Source of the DNA: Streptomyces sp. AM 2-1-1
GTDB taxonomy: Bacteria; Actinomycetota; Actinomycetes; Streptomycetales; Streptomycetaceae
Direction: 5' to 3'
NCBI RefSeq assembly: GCF_029167645.1
Contig: NZ_CP119147.1
Coordinates: 4,234,501-4,298,500, forward strand
DNA: 64,000 bases
The notes beneath the pieces were generated by a model. That model did not search any database. It saw nothing but the letters and a program-made list of their open reading frames with translations, and was not told the origin of the DNA. Every line of letters starts with the position of its first letter. The stretch's first letter is position 1. Positions 24,622 through 35,857 of the stretch are shown here, piece after piece. The position numbers and the translations under genes were made by a program.

Positions 24622-25747
24622 TTCGGTCCGCATAGAGAGAGCGGCGGAGTTCGCCGGGCGACACAAAATCGCTGTGACGATGGTGGGCGGGGTCACCGGG
24701 GCCACTCTCGGCATCTACAGCGACGAGGCGCGGGCGATCATCGGGTGGACGTGGAGCCACGTGATCGCGGGCGGGACACTCGTGGTCCTCGTCGTCGCGG
24801 CGGTCTTCTCGCTCGCGTGGTGGGTGCGTGGCCTGGCGGAACGGCGGCGCGAGACCCGCCGCGAAGTGGTGCGCCGCTATTTCGAGATCCACGCGGACGA
24901 CTTCGAAGAGGACCTTCCCTCGGACACCGCAGTCATCGGAAGGCAGCTCTGGTACATCGAGCGGCGCACGGACTCTCCCGACCTGGTCATCCTGCTGCAC
25001 GGGCTCGGCCTCGACGCGGACGACTTCCGCCCTTTCATGAACGTGGCCCGCCAGCACACCGTTTCCCTCACCCTGTTCGGACACAACGTGGAGGAGTCCA
25101 GGGACGATCGCTACCGGCCCATCGGATTCGCGGCTCATGCGGATCTGGTGAGCGGAGCCATCAACAACCTCCACCGTCAATACCCGAACAAGCGCATCAC
25201 CCTCGTCGGCTTCTCGGTCGGCTGCGACATGATCTTCCGCCTGGCCGACCTGTGGCGCGACCACCCGGAGCGCCAACCCAAGATAAAGGCGACTCTGCTG
25301 CTCGACCCCAACATCAACCATTCGACGATGATCATCTCGGGGAAGGTGGCCCATCTCGACGCGGACCGCCCGCTGGCCGAGTTGAAGCGCATTGCCCAGA
25401 TTCCGGAGACACTCGTGGAGTTCCAGAACTTCTGCGAGTACCTGCACAAAATCAGCGGGAAAGATCTGAGGCAGGTGCAGCGGCATGCCGCGGACCTCTG
25501 GGAGTACTGGGAGCCGGACGGTCAGTACGGTCTCTTCTTCCAGCGGATCGAACGCATCATGGCGATCAGCGACCGGACGCGGGTCTTCTTCTCGCTCCAC
25601 TTCGAGCAGCGGTTCAACGACATCGTCACGGCCGCCCGCCAGCGAAACATCCGGCAGGTGTTCGACATGCGCAGAGTCGACCACTTCGACTTCTGCCGGG
25701 ACGCGTTCCTCAAGGAGGAGGTCAGACACCTCGTCAGGGGCGGCTGA
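24608..25747 (+). CDS. Membrane-anchored alpha/beta hydrolase
   Basis: The 379-residue protein has two hydrophobic segments near the N-terminus (about 20-37 and 50-72, the second followed by basic GLAERRRETRR), then a cytosolic alpha/beta-hydrolase domain. The domain shows VILLHGLGLDADDF, nucleophile elbow KRITLVGFSVGCDMIF, TLLLDPNINHSTM and a late histidine in RVDHFDFCRDAF. The start overlaps the upstream stop by 14 nt, so the genes are translationally linked. The soluble gene at 21128 is a close paralogue lacking the membrane anchor, suggesting a duplication in which one copy was tethered to the membrane. The substrate is unknown; an ester or lipid-like molecule is a guess. Confidence 0.85.
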   Translation: MVNRSSVRIERAAEFAGRHKIAVTMVGGVTGATLGIYSDEARAIIGWTWSHVIAGGTLVVLVVAAVFSLAWWVRGLAERRRETRREVVRRYFEIHADDFEEDLPSDTAVIGRQLWYIERRTDSPDLVILLHGLGLDADDFRPFMNVARQHTVSLTLFGHNVEESRDDRYRPIGFAAHADLVSGAINNLHRQYPNKRITLVGFSVGCDMIFRLADLWRDHPERQPKIKATLLLDPNINHSTMIISGKVAHLDADRPLAELKRIAQIPETLVEFQNFCEYLHKISGKDLRQVQRHAADLWEYWEPDGQYGLFFQRIERIMAISDRTRVFFSLHFEQRFNDIVTAARQRNIRQVFDMRRVDHFDFCRDAFLKEEVRHLVRGG

Positions 25748-25805
25748 GCGCGCGGGGTGCGCTTCCTCCCCCGCACGGGCACGTGTCCGCACGCCCGTGC
25801 ACCCG

Positions 25806-25838
25806 GGGCCGTCCCTCCCGAGCGGGGAGGGACGGCCC
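25806..25838. terminator. Strong bidirectional terminator
   Basis: A 14-bp perfect stem (25806-25819 with 25825-25838) has a 5-nt loop. It lies between the convergent membrane hydrolase and NlpC/P60 genes. Confidence 0.8.
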
Positions 25839-25990
25839 TGGGCCGTGCCTGACCATGCGCGTCGGCCGCCCGGCGGGAACGGCCGGACACGGCCTGGGCG
25901 CGTTCCGCGGCGGTCACACGCTTGTGAATCAGTGAACGTACTCGGCGGGAGCACCCGCACCGAGCACGTGGCGGTCGAGGAGAGGGGCGA

Positions 25991-26869
25991 TCAGAGGATC
26001 CGGACCGCGCCCGTCGGCTGGTCGTAGGCGAGGTCGCGCAGCACCGTGCCGGTGCTGGAGTTCTGCGCGCCGACGAACTGGCCGCCGCCCACGTAGATCG
26101 CCACGTGGTACGCGCTGCCCGCGCCACCCCAGTACAGGATGTCGCCGGCCTGGAGGTTGCTCAGCGAGACCTGTGTGCCGGCGACCGACTGGTCCTGCGA
26201 GACGCGCGGCAGGCTGACGCCGACCGAGGCGTAGGCCGCCTGGACGAGGCCCGAGCAGTCCCACGAGTTCGGGCCGGTGCCGCCGGAGACGTACGCGTCG
26301 CCGATCTGTGCCTTGGCGAAGGCGACCACCGCACCGGCGGAGCCGGAGACGCTCGACGACGACGAGGAGGACGCCGACGACGTGGTGGCGGAGAGGGTCG
26401 TCGCGGTGGTGGACGAGCCGGAGGAGGTGCTGAGCGTGGTGCGCTCGGCGCTGCGGGAGGCGCGCGCGGTGGCCTCCGCCTCGGCCTTCGCCTTGGCCTC
26501 TGCTTCGGCCTTGGCCTTCGCGGCCGCTTCGGCCTTCTTCTCGGCTTCTGCCTTGCGGACGGCTTCGGCCTTGGCCTTCACCGCCGTCTTCGAGGCGCTC
26601 TCGGCTGCGGCGTCCTCGGACGCACGGGTCTGGAGGTCGAGGGCGACCTGCTGCGTGGCCTGCACGGAGGCCGCGGCGGCGGTGGAGAGCCCGGCGGTGA
26701 GGGTGGGCATCTCGATGGTCTGGGTCACCGGCTCGGCCTGCGCGGGGCCGGCTGCACCTGCGACCGCGATGGTGCTGAGCACGCCACCGGCAACTCCGGC
26801 CCGCAACGTCGTCCGGGACGAACGCTGACGGGGCTTCCGGTGGCTGGGTATGTGAACGGTGAGGGACAT
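25991..26869 (-). CDS. Secreted NlpC/P60 peptidoglycan endopeptidase
   Basis: The 292-residue precursor has a signal peptide ending at AQA-EP (about residue 45). A helical stretch follows, dominated by Ala, Glu and Lys in KAKAEAEAKAKAE-type repeats (about 95-140), then a Ser/Thr-rich linker and a C-terminal NlpC/P60 domain. Catalytic Cys205 is in NSWDCSGLVQAAY and His255 in GSAYHVAIYVG. Such enzymes cut gamma-D-Glu-meso-DAP bonds in cell-wall peptides. The Ala/Glu/Lys region probably forms a coiled coil or spacer. The ATG at 26869 begins the signal peptide but has no ribosome site; the long frame upstream of it is not signal-like. Its leader contains an unusual inverted repeat. Confidence 0.9.
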   Translation of the reverse strand: MSLTVHIPSHRKPRQRSSRTTLRAGVAGGVLSTIAVAGAAGPAQAEPVTQTIEMPTLTAGLSTAAAASVQATQQVALDLQTRASEDAAAESASKTAVKAKAEAVRKAEAEKKAEAAAKAKAEAEAKAKAEAEATARASRSAERTTLSTSSGSSTTATTLSATTSSASSSSSSSVSGSAGAVVAFAKAQIGDAYVSGGTGPNSWDCSGLVQAAYASVGVSLPRVSQDQSVAGTQVSLSNLQAGDILYWGGAGSAYHVAIYVGGGQFVGAQNSSTGTVLRDLAYDQPTGAVRIL

Positions 26870-26974
26870 GGGTACTAGCGCTATCAGGGCTGTAGGGGTC
26901 CCATCAAGAAACGTGTGTTGCGACACAGTTACGTCCGGAATCTGAGAATCCGCATGCGGGAGACCCTTATTGAC

Positions 26975-27056
26975 GCCGTAACGGGCAAAATGGACATGCT
27001 TCCATAACGCTGTGATCACGGGCTTTTGGCAATTCGTCCGAATTGCCCGTCACTTA
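26975..27056. repeat. Imperfect inverted repeat with about 45-nt arms
   Basis: Read outward from the shared centre GTGATCAC (27012-27019), both strands show the same series of blocks at the same spacing: TT[A/T]TGG, GTCC, TTGCCCGT and AC. I count 29 identical positions of 45. The right arm also contains a perfect GGCAATTCG-N2-CGAATTGCC hairpin (27028-27047). It lies 106-187 nt upstream of the NlpC/P60 start. Confidence 0.7.
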
Positions 27057-27999
27057 CCATCCGTTCACCTCCATGGCCAAGGCCACGGGATTCCGCGCGG
27101 GTTCCGCGTGACGCAGGTCACGGTGTGCGCTGCCTGTGAAGAGCAACCGTGCGCCCGCGTCCTGCGTAGGCGACGCGAGGCCGGCCGTTCGGCGTCCGCT
27201 GCCCTCGGCGGATGCCCGCACCCCCGCCTGACGGTGCCTCGGCGGGCCGTCCCGCACCCTTCGGCCGGGCACTCCCGGCCCCTCCCCCGCACCGGTGCGA
27301 CCGGCGCTCTTCCGCCCCCGCCCATCCTCTTGCGCCCGCGCGTACCCGCGCCCGTACGCACCCTTCTTCGCCACGCACCCGCGCCCACCCGTCTTCCGCA
27401 CGCACGCACGCACGCACCCGCGCGCAGGTGCGTCCGCGGGTGCGAGAGGGGGGCGACTCCTCACCTTTCGACCCCCCTGTCGCTCCACCGCTCGCGCGCG
27501 GGCCCGCCACTCGGCGCCACTTCCTGCTCGCGGTCCACCCGCTGCCCGTCGCCCCGTACCGGCGCCGGCCGCTCGTGCCTCCGTTCACAGACTCGTGCGA
27601 CGCCCGCGTCCGGCCCTTCCCCGTCGATGGCGCGACGCCGCCCGGGCCCCTCCGTGCACTCCGTCGGGCGCTCCTGCGGCCTTGGTGTGCCCGGAAGTTC
27701 GCGATTGAGGGGCGATGTCCACTTCGCTCCCCGCCATCCTCCTTCCGGGTGGCGGAAAATCCGGTGCATCCCTTTATCACTCGTCCTCGTCCATCGCCAA
27801 TTTGCTCCCAGGGCGCATCCGTTGATAGTGCGGCGGGGTCCTGACCAGCGGTAACACCGTCGAATGTCACCACTCGTGATCACTTGGCCGCTTCGCGTGC
27901 GAACATCTCCGCTCATCCGACTTCATGATCGTTCGTCAGGTGGTGGAGATCACAAAGACGGTGACGTACCCCGTGTCGCAGATCACAGGACGGCGGGCA

Positions 28000-28037
28000 T
28001 AGGATGCGGGGCAGTCGGGCTTGTGAACTGCCTCACA
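28000..28037 (+). promoter_or_regulatory. nuoA promoter element with Rex-like operator
   Basis: A -10 candidate TAGGAT lies at 28000-28005. The near-palindrome TGTGA-N6-TCACA at 28022-28037 matches the Rex operator core (TTGTGAA-N4-TTCACAA in consensus) and lies just after the predicted transcription start. Rex is an NADH/NAD-sensing repressor and nuoA is a known Rex target in S. coelicolor. Confidence 0.6.
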
Positions 28038-28117
28038 TGTGCACGATCTTGGTGAGGCGGGGAGCCGGTCGCCCGATGCGGTCCAACGGTCAAGGACGAC
28101 TGGAAGGAGCGAGGAGC

Positions 28118-28477
28118 GTGAATGCCTACGCGCCCATCCTCGTGCTCGGCGCCCTCGGGGCAGGGTTTGCGATCTTCTCCGTGGTCATGGCCACGCTTAT
28201 CGGCCCCAAGCGCTACAACCGGGCAAAGCTCGAAGCGTACGAGTGCGGTATCGAACCCACCCCGACTCCCGCCGGAGGCGGTCGCTTCCCCATCAAGTAC
28301 TACCTGACGGCGATGCTCTTCATCGTCTTCGACATCGAGATCGTCTTCCTCTATCCCTGGGCCGTCACCTTCGACGCCCTGGGGATGTTCGGGCTCGTGG
28401 AGATGTTGCTCTTCGTGCTCACCGTCTTCGTCGCCTACGCGTACGTGTGGCGGCGCGGCGGCCTGGAATGGGACTGA
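28118..28477 (+). CDS. nuoA: NADH-quinone oxidoreductase subunit A
   Basis: NuoA is a small membrane subunit of complex I that helps form the quinone-binding junction. The 119-residue protein has three transmembrane helices (about 5-27, 63-83 and 89-109) and the conserved loop EAYECGIEP between the first two. The segment [26 protein letters not shown] is diagnostic. The GTG at 28118 is preceded by GGAAGGAGCGAGGAG. It is the first gene of a 14-gene operon whose members mostly overlap by 1-14 nt or lie within 20 nt. Confidence 0.97.
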   Translation: MNAYAPILVLGALGAGFAIFSVVMATLIGPKRYNRAKLEAYECGIEPTPTPAGGGRFPIKYYLTAMLFIVFDIEIVFLYPWAVTFDALGMFGLVEMLLFVLTVFVAYAYVWRRGGLEWD

Positions 28478-28494
28478 GGGGCTGAGGGGCACAC

Positions 28495-29049
28495 ATGGGA
28501 CTCGAAGAGAAACTGCCGAGTGGCTTCGTACTGACCACTGTCGAGCAGGCCGCCGGATGGGTACGGAAGTCCTCGGTCTTCCCCGCCACCTTCGGACTCG
28601 CCTGCTGCGCCATCGAGATGATGACGACCGGAGCCGGGCGGTACGACCTCGCCCGCTTCGGGATGGAGGTCTTCCGCGGGTCGCCGCGCCAGGCGGACCT
28701 GATGATCGTCGCGGGACGGGTCAGCCAGAAGATGGCGCCCGTGCTGCGGCAGGTCTACGACCAGATGCCGAATCCCAAGTGGGTCATCTCCATGGGGGTT
28801 TGTGCTTCGTCGGGCGGCATGTTCAACAACTACGCCATTGTTCAGGGTGTCGACCACATCGTGCCGGTCGACATCTATCTGCCGGGGTGCCCGCCGCGTC
28901 CCGAGATGCTGATGGACGCCATCCTCAAACTCCACCAGAAGATCCAGGGCTCCAAGCTCGGGGTCAACGCGGAGGAGGCCGCCCGCGAGGCGGAGGAGGC
29001 GGCCCTCACGGCGCTCCCCCTGATCGAGATGAAGGGGCTCCTGCGGTGA
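28495..29049 (+). CDS. nuoB: NADH-quinone oxidoreductase subunit B
   Basis: NuoB holds cluster N2, the last iron-sulfur centre before quinone. The 184-residue protein has the four ligands: tandem C37 and C38 in [11 protein letters not shown]103 in GVCASSGG and C132 in LPGCPPRPE. The last 30 residues are a charged Ala/Glu-rich tail beyond the conserved core. It starts 17 nt after nuoA and overlaps nuoC by 4 nt. Confidence 0.97.
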   Translation: MGLEEKLPSGFVLTTVEQAAGWVRKSSVFPATFGLACCAIEMMTTGAGRYDLARFGMEVFRGSPRQADLMIVAGRVSQKMAPVLRQVYDQMPNPKWVISMGVCASSGGMFNNYAIVQGVDHIVPVDIYLPGCPPRPEMLMDAILKLHQKIQGSKLGVNAEEAAREAEEAALTALPLIEMKGLLR

Positions 29050-29780
29050 GCGACAACCCGAGCGGCGGCAACGGAGCTGCCGCCAACGGCAGTGACCTCC
29101 CCGCCCCCCGCGGGGACGGAGGCGAGGTCATCCGCGTACGGAAGGGGATGTTCGGCGCCGACAACGGCGGCGACACCTCCGGTTACGGCGGACTCGTCCG
29201 GACGGTACGGCTGCCGCACGCGAGCCCCCGCCCGTACGGCGGCTGGTTCGACGAGGTGGCCGACGAGCTCGAAGGCGCCCTGGACGAGCAGGGACTCGCC
29301 CCGGAGAACGCCATCGAGCGGACCGTGGTCGACCGCGGCGAGCTGACCTTCCACATCGCGCGCGAGCACCTGGTGACCGTCGCCCGCACCCTGCGCGACG
29401 ACCCGGCGCTCCGCTTCGAGCTCTGCACCGGGGTCAGCGGGGTCCACTTCCTCGGGGACACCGGCCGTGAGCTGCACGCCGTGTACCACCTGCGGTCGCT
29501 CACCCACGGCCGGCTGATCCGGCTGGAGGTGTCCGCGCCCGACAGCGACCCGCACGTCCCGTCACTGGTCGCGGTCTACCCGACCAACGACTGGCACGAG
29601 CGCGAGGCGTACGACTTCTTCGGGCTCGTCTTCGACGGGCACCCCGCGCTCACCCGGATCATGATGCCGGACGACTGGCAGGGCTTCCCGCAGCGCAAGG
29701 ACTATCCGCTCGGCGGCATCGCCGTCGAGTACAAGGGCGCCCAGATCCCGGCTCCGGACCAGCGGAGGTCGTACTCCTGA
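29046..29780 (+). CDS. nuoC: NADH-quinone oxidoreductase subunit C
   Basis: NuoC is a peripheral-arm subunit that packs against NuoD. The 244-residue protein has a long Gly/Asn-rich N-terminal tail of about 45 residues. The 30-kDa subunit core follows, with signature ERExYDxxGxxFxxHPxLxRI seen as [20 protein letters not shown], then [19 protein letters not shown]. The start is GTG in a GTGA overlap with nuoB. NuoC and NuoD are separate here, not fused as in E. coli. Confidence 0.96.
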   Translation: MSDNPSGGNGAAANGSDLPAPRGDGGEVIRVRKGMFGADNGGDTSGYGGLVRTVRLPHASPRPYGGWFDEVADELEGALDEQGLAPENAIERTVVDRGELTFHIAREHLVTVARTLRDDPALRFELCTGVSGVHFLGDTGRELHAVYHLRSLTHGRLIRLEVSAPDSDPHVPSLVAVYPTNDWHEREAYDFFGLVFDGHPALTRIMMPDDWQGFPQRKDYPLGGIAVEYKGAQIPAPDQRRSYS

Positions 29781-31102
29781 TGACCACTTCCCACGCAACG
29801 CCCCGCGACACGACCGAGGGGACTGTCTACACAGTCACCGGCGGCGACTGGGACGAGGTCGTCGAGGCGGCCGTGAAGTCCGACGACGAACGCATCATCG
29901 TCAACATGGGCCCCCAGCACCCGTCCACCCACGGAGTGCTGCGGCTGATCCTGGAGATCGACGGCGAGACCGTCACCGAGGCCCGCTGCGGCATCGGCTA
30001 CCTCCACACCGGCATCGAGAAGAACCTCGAGTTCCGGAACTGGACCCAGGGCACCACGTTCGTCACGCGCATGGACTACCTGACGCCGTTCTTCAACGAG
30101 ACGGCGTACTGTCTCGCCGTCGAGAAGCTCCTCGGCATCGAGGACCAGATCCCGGACCGCGCCACCGTCCTGCGGGTCCTCCTCATGGAGCTGAACCGGA
30201 TCTCCTCGCACCTCGTGTGCATCGCCACCGGCGGCATGGAACTCGGCTCGACCACGATCATGATCTACGGGTTCCGCGACCGCGAGCTGATCCTCGACCT
30301 CTTCGAGCTGATCACCGGGCTCCGGATGAACCACGCGTTCGTCCGCCCCGGCGGCCTCGCCCAGGACCTGCCGCCCGGCGCGGTCGACCAGATCCGCTCC
30401 TTCGTCACCACCATGAAGCGGAACCTGCCGGAGTACGACAAGCTCGCCACCGGCAACCCGATCTTCAAGGCGCGCATGGAGGACGTCGGCTACCTCGACC
30501 TCACCGGCTGCGTCGCGCTCGGCGCCACCGGGCCGGTGCTCCGGTCCGCCGGCCTCCCGCACGACCTGCGCAAGACCGACCCGTACTGCGGCTACGAGAC
30601 GTACGACTTCGACGTGCCGACCGCCGACACCTGCGACTCCTACGGGCGTTTCCTCATCCGTCTGGAAGAGATGCGCCAGTCGCTGCGGATCGTCGAACAG
30701 TGCCTCGACCGGCTCGCCCCCGGCCCGGTCATGGTCGCCGACAAGAAGATCGCCTGGCCCGCGCAGCTCGCGCTCGGACCGGACGGCCTCGGCAACTCGC
30801 TCGACCACATCAAGAAGATCATGGGTACCTCCATGGAGGCCCTGATCCACCACTTCAAGCTGGTGACCGAGGGATTCCGGGTCCCCGCCGGACAGGCGTA
30901 CGTCGCCGTCGAATCGCCCAAGGGCGAACTCGGCGTGCACGTCGTCTCCGACGGCGGCACCCGCCCCTACCGGGTCCACTTCCGCGACCCGTCCTTCACC
31001 AACCTCCAGGCCATGGCGGCGATGTGCGAGGGCGGCCAGGTCGCCGACGTCATCGTCGCCGTCGCGTCCATCGACCCCGTGATGGGAGGTGTCGACCGGT
31101 GA
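29780..31102 (+). CDS. nuoD: NADH-quinone oxidoreductase subunit D
   Basis: NuoD forms the quinone-binding cavity with NuoB. The 440-residue protein has the 49-kDa subunit hallmarks [15 protein letters not shown] (with the conserved HPSTHG), [10 protein letters not shown], an ELNRISSHL helix and the C-terminal [15 protein letters not shown]. The start ATG shares one base with the nuoC stop (TGATG). Confidence 0.97.
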   Translation: MTTSHATPRDTTEGTVYTVTGGDWDEVVEAAVKSDDERIIVNMGPQHPSTHGVLRLILEIDGETVTEARCGIGYLHTGIEKNLEFRNWTQGTTFVTRMDYLTPFFNETAYCLAVEKLLGIEDQIPDRATVLRVLLMELNRISSHLVCIATGGMELGSTTIMIYGFRDRELILDLFELITGLRMNHAFVRPGGLAQDLPPGAVDQIRSFVTTMKRNLPEYDKLATGNPIFKARMEDVGYLDLTGCVALGATGPVLRSAGLPHDLRKTDPYCGYETYDFDVPTADTCDSYGRFLIRLEEMRQSLRIVEQCLDRLAPGPVMVADKKIAWPAQLALGPDGLGNSLDHIKKIMGTSMEALIHHFKLVTEGFRVPAGQAYVAVESPKGELGVHVVSDGGTRPYRVHFRDPSFTNLQAMAAMCEGGQVADVIVAVASIDPVMGGVDR

Positions 31103-31973
31103 CCGCCAACCAAGAGGTCAGTCTGGGGATGCCGCAGCTCCCCGCCCCCGCCTACCCCGACGACGTACGGGCCCGGCTCGAAGCGGACGCGCGGGAGGTG
31201 ATCGCCCGCTACCCCGACAGCCGCTCCGCGCTGCTGCCGCTGCTCCACCTCGTCCAGTCCGAGGAGGGGTACGTCTCCCGTACGGGCATGGCCCTCTGCG
31301 CGGAACTCCTCGGGCTCACCACGGCGGAGGTCACGGCGGTCGCGACCTTCTACACGATGTACCGGCGCAAGCCGAGCGGCGACTACCAGGTCGGCGTCTG
31401 CACCAACACCCTCTGCGCGGTCATGGGCGGCGACGCCATCTTCGACCGGCTCAAGACGCACCTGGGGATCGGCAACGACGAGACCACCGAGGACGGCAAG
31501 GTCACGCTCGAACACATCGAGTGCAACGCGGCCTGCGACTTCGCGCCCGTCGTGATGGTGAACTGGGAGTTCTTCGACAACCAGACCCCCGAGAGCGCGA
31601 CGGAGCTCGTCGACGACCTCATCGCCGGGCGGACCGTCGAACCCACCCGGGGCGCCCCGCTCTGCTCGTACAAGGAGACCGCGCGCATCCTCGCCGGGTT
31701 CCCCGACGAGCGGCCCGGCGCGGTCGCCGCGAGCGGCGGCGCCGGACCCGCGTCGCTGGTCGGACTCCGCCTCGCCAAGGGCGAAGCCGGCCCCGGACAC
31801 CGGGTCGTCGCCCCGCGAGCCGCCCGGCAGGACGCCTCACGCCGGGACGTACCCCGGGACCAGCCGCACGACCCCTCGCCGTCCGAGCACCTCAGCTCCC
31901 ACGACGCACCGCAGCAGACCTCGGCCTCCGACCCGGAGAACCCGGCCGGACCCGTAGCCGAGGAGGGGAAGGA

Positions 31974-31977
<4 letters not shown>
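31099..31977 (+). CDS. nuoE: NADH-quinone oxidoreductase subunit E with long C-terminal tail
   Basis: NuoE carries the off-path [2Fe-2S] cluster N1a. Ligands are C101 and C106 (CTNTLC) and C142 and C146 (CNAAC). The conserved core ends near residue 215. The remaining 75 or so residues are a polar, Pro/Ser/Asp-rich tail without motifs, making the protein 292 residues instead of the usual 160-230. Such tails are common in streptomycete NuoE. It overlaps nuoD and nuoF by 4 nt each. Confidence 0.96.
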
Positions 31978-33349
<1,372 letters not shown>

Positions 33350-33353
<4 letters not shown>

Positions 33354-35857
33354 CAGTCACCACCAGTGCGCCCTCCGGGGGCGGACAGGCGGCCGTACCG
33401 CCCGAGGACCTCGTCACGCTGACCATCGACGGCATCGAGACCAGCGTCCCCAAGGGGACCCTGGTCATCCGCGCCGCCGAGGAACTCGGCATCGAGATCC
33501 CGCGCTTCTGCGACCACCCGCTCCTCGACCCGGCCGGCGCCTGCCGCCAGTGCATCGTCGAGGTGGAGGGCCAGCGCAAGCCGATGGCCTCCTGCACCAT
33601 CACCTGCACCGACGGCATGGTCGTCAAGTCGCAGCTCACCTCGCCCGTCGCCGAGAAGGCCCAGAAGGGTGTGATGGAGCTGCTGCTCATCAACCACCCG
33701 CTGGACTGCCCGGTCTGCGACAAGGGCGGCGAGTGTCCGCTGCAGAACCAGGCGATGTCGCACGGCGACGCCGAATCCCGGTTCGAGGGCCGCAAGCGGA
33801 CGTACGAGAAGCCCGTCCCCATCTCCACCCAGGTCCTGCTCGACCGCGAACGCTGCGTGCTCTGCGCGCGATGCACCCGGTTCTCCAACCAGGTGGCCGG
33901 CGACCCGATGATCGAGCTGATCGAGCGCGGCGCGCTCCAGCAGGTCGGCATCGGCGAGGGCGACCCCTTCGAGTCGTACTTCTCCGGCAACACCATCCAG
34001 ATCTGCCCGGTCGGGGCTCTCACCTCGGCGGCCTACCGCTTCCGGTCGCGCCCCTTCGACCTGGTCTCCTCGCCCTCGGTCTGCGAGCACTGCGCGGGTG
34101 GCTGCGCGACCCGCACCGACCACCGGCGCGGCAAGGTCATGCGCCGTCTCGCGGCCAACGACCCCGAGGTCAACGAAGAGTGGCTGTGCGACAAGGGGCG
34201 CTTCGGCTTCCGTTACGCCCAGCAGCGCGACCGGCTCACCACCCCGCTGGTCCGCAACGCCGACGGCGTCCTCGAACCGGCCTCCTGGCCGGAGGCGCTC
34301 GCGGCCGCCGCCGCGGGACTCGGCGCGGCCCGCGGCAGGGCCGGGGTGCTGACCGGCGGCCGGCTGACCGTCGAGGACGCCTACGCGTACAGCAAGTTCG
34401 CACGGGTCGCCCTCGCCACCAACGACATCGACTTCCGGGCCCGGACGCACAGCGGCGAGGAGGCCGACTTCCTGGCCGCCCGGGTCGCCGGGCGCGGTCG
34501 CGACCTGGACGGCGACGGGGTCACCTACACCTCGCTGGAGGCCGCCTCGGCGGTCCTGCTCGCCGGGTTCGAGTCCGAGGAGGAGGCGCCCGGCGTCTTC
34601 CTGCGGCTGCGCAAGGCCCACCGCAAGCACGGCCAGCGGACCTACGCGCTCGCCCCGCACGCCACCCGCGGGCTGGAGAAGGCGGGCGGCACGCTGCTGC
34701 CGGCCGCCCCCGGCACCGAGACCGAGTGGCTGGACGCGCTCGCCGGAGGCGTCGGACTCGACGAGGCCGGTGCGGCCGCCGCCGAGGCGCTGCGCGGTGA
34801 GAACTCCGTCATCGTCGTCGGCGAACGGCTCGCCGGGGTCCCCGGCGCGCTGACCGCCGTCCTGCGCACCGCCACCGCCACCGGCGCCGACCTGGTGTGG
34901 ATCCCGCGCCGGGCCGGGGAACGCGGAGCGCTGGAGGCCGGCGCCCTCCCGACGCTGCTGCCCGGCGGCCGTCCGGCCACCGACCCGAGCGCCCGGCAGG
35001 AGGTCGCCGCCCTCTGGGGCATCGCCGAACTCCCCGCCCGCCACGGCCGCGACACCAGTCAGATCCTCGGTGCCGCCGCCACCGGCGAACTCGGTGCCCT
35101 GCTCGTCGCGGGCGTCGAACCCCGCGACCTGCCGGACCCGGCCGCAGCACTCACCGCACTGGACGCGGTCGGCTTCCTCGTCTCGCTGGAGCTGCGGCCC
35201 AGCGAGGTCACCGACCGCGCGGACGTGGTGCTGCCCGTCGCCGCGGTCGCCGAGAAGTCCGGCACCTTCCTCAACTGGGAAGGCCGCGCCCGGATGTTCG
35301 AGGCGGCACTGAAGCCCGAGCAGATGACCCGGACCCTCGCGCCGACCGACGGCCGGGTACTGCACATGCTCGCCGACGCGCTCGACGTCCACCTCGGACT
35401 GCCCGACCTCGCCGCCGCCCGCCGAGAGCTCGACCGGCTCGGCGGCTGGAGCGGCGGGTACGCGAGCGCCCCGCGGGAGGTCGGACGCCCGCTGCCCCGG
35501 CCCGGCGACGGCGAGGCGATCCTCGCCGGCCACCGCATGCTGCTCGACCTCGGACGCCTCCAGGAGGGCGACGAGGCGCTGGCCGGCACCCGGCACGCCG
35601 CCGTCGCCCGGCTCTCGCCCCACACCGCCGCCGAGACCGGGGTGAAGGACGGTGACCTGCTCGCCGTCTCCGGACCGGCCGGCAGCGTCGAACTCCCGCT
35701 CCGCATCACCGAGATGCCGGACCGGGTGGTCTGGGTGCCGCTCAACTCCACCGGACGCGGCGTCCCGGCGCAGACCGGCGCCCGCCCCGGCAGCCTGGTC
35801 CGCATCGGCGCCGCCACCCCCGCAGCACCCGCCCACTCACCGGAGGTGCGAGCGTGA
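33350..35857 (+). CDS. nuoG: NADH-quinone oxidoreductase subunit G
   Basis: NuoG relays electrons through several clusters. The 835-residue protein has an N-terminal [2Fe-2S] domain (C54, C65, C68, C82), a histidine/cysteine-ligated cluster around [17 protein letters not shown] and a ferredoxin-like domain ([10 protein letters not shown] and QICPVGAL). The extra N7 motif CEHCAGGC plus a distal cysteine in WLCDKGRFG is also present. The molybdopterin-oxidoreductase-like C-terminal domain is present but poorly conserved, with an Ala/Gly-rich middle. The ATG overlaps nuoF by 4 nt. Confidence 0.96.

Larger units (their letters stand above)
26870..28117. other. 1.25-kb intergenic region between NlpC/P60 and nuoA
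   Basis: This divergent gap holds a large inverted repeat (26975-27056) centred on GTGATCAC and a second GTGATCAC at 27876-27883. It also has a (CGCA)5 microsatellite at 27397-27416 and the nuoA promoter with a Rex-like site. From 27060 to 27700 the sequence is C-rich with no plausible gene; the long open frames on either strand give Arg/Pro/Ala-rich translations. An untranslated RNA cannot be excluded. Confidence 0.6.

Noticed and set aside
26867..27019. N-terminal extension of the NlpC/P60 protein to a start near 27019
   Set aside because: The added residues are not signal-like; the basic and hydrophobic signal peptide begins at the ATG at 26869. The extension arises from the inverted repeat, which gives similar peptides on both strands.
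26870..27060. c-di-AMP (ydaO) riboswitch in the NlpC/P60 leader
   Set aside because: Such riboswitches often precede actinomycete cell-wall hydrolases, but I could not match the conserved core here. A covariance-model search would settle it.
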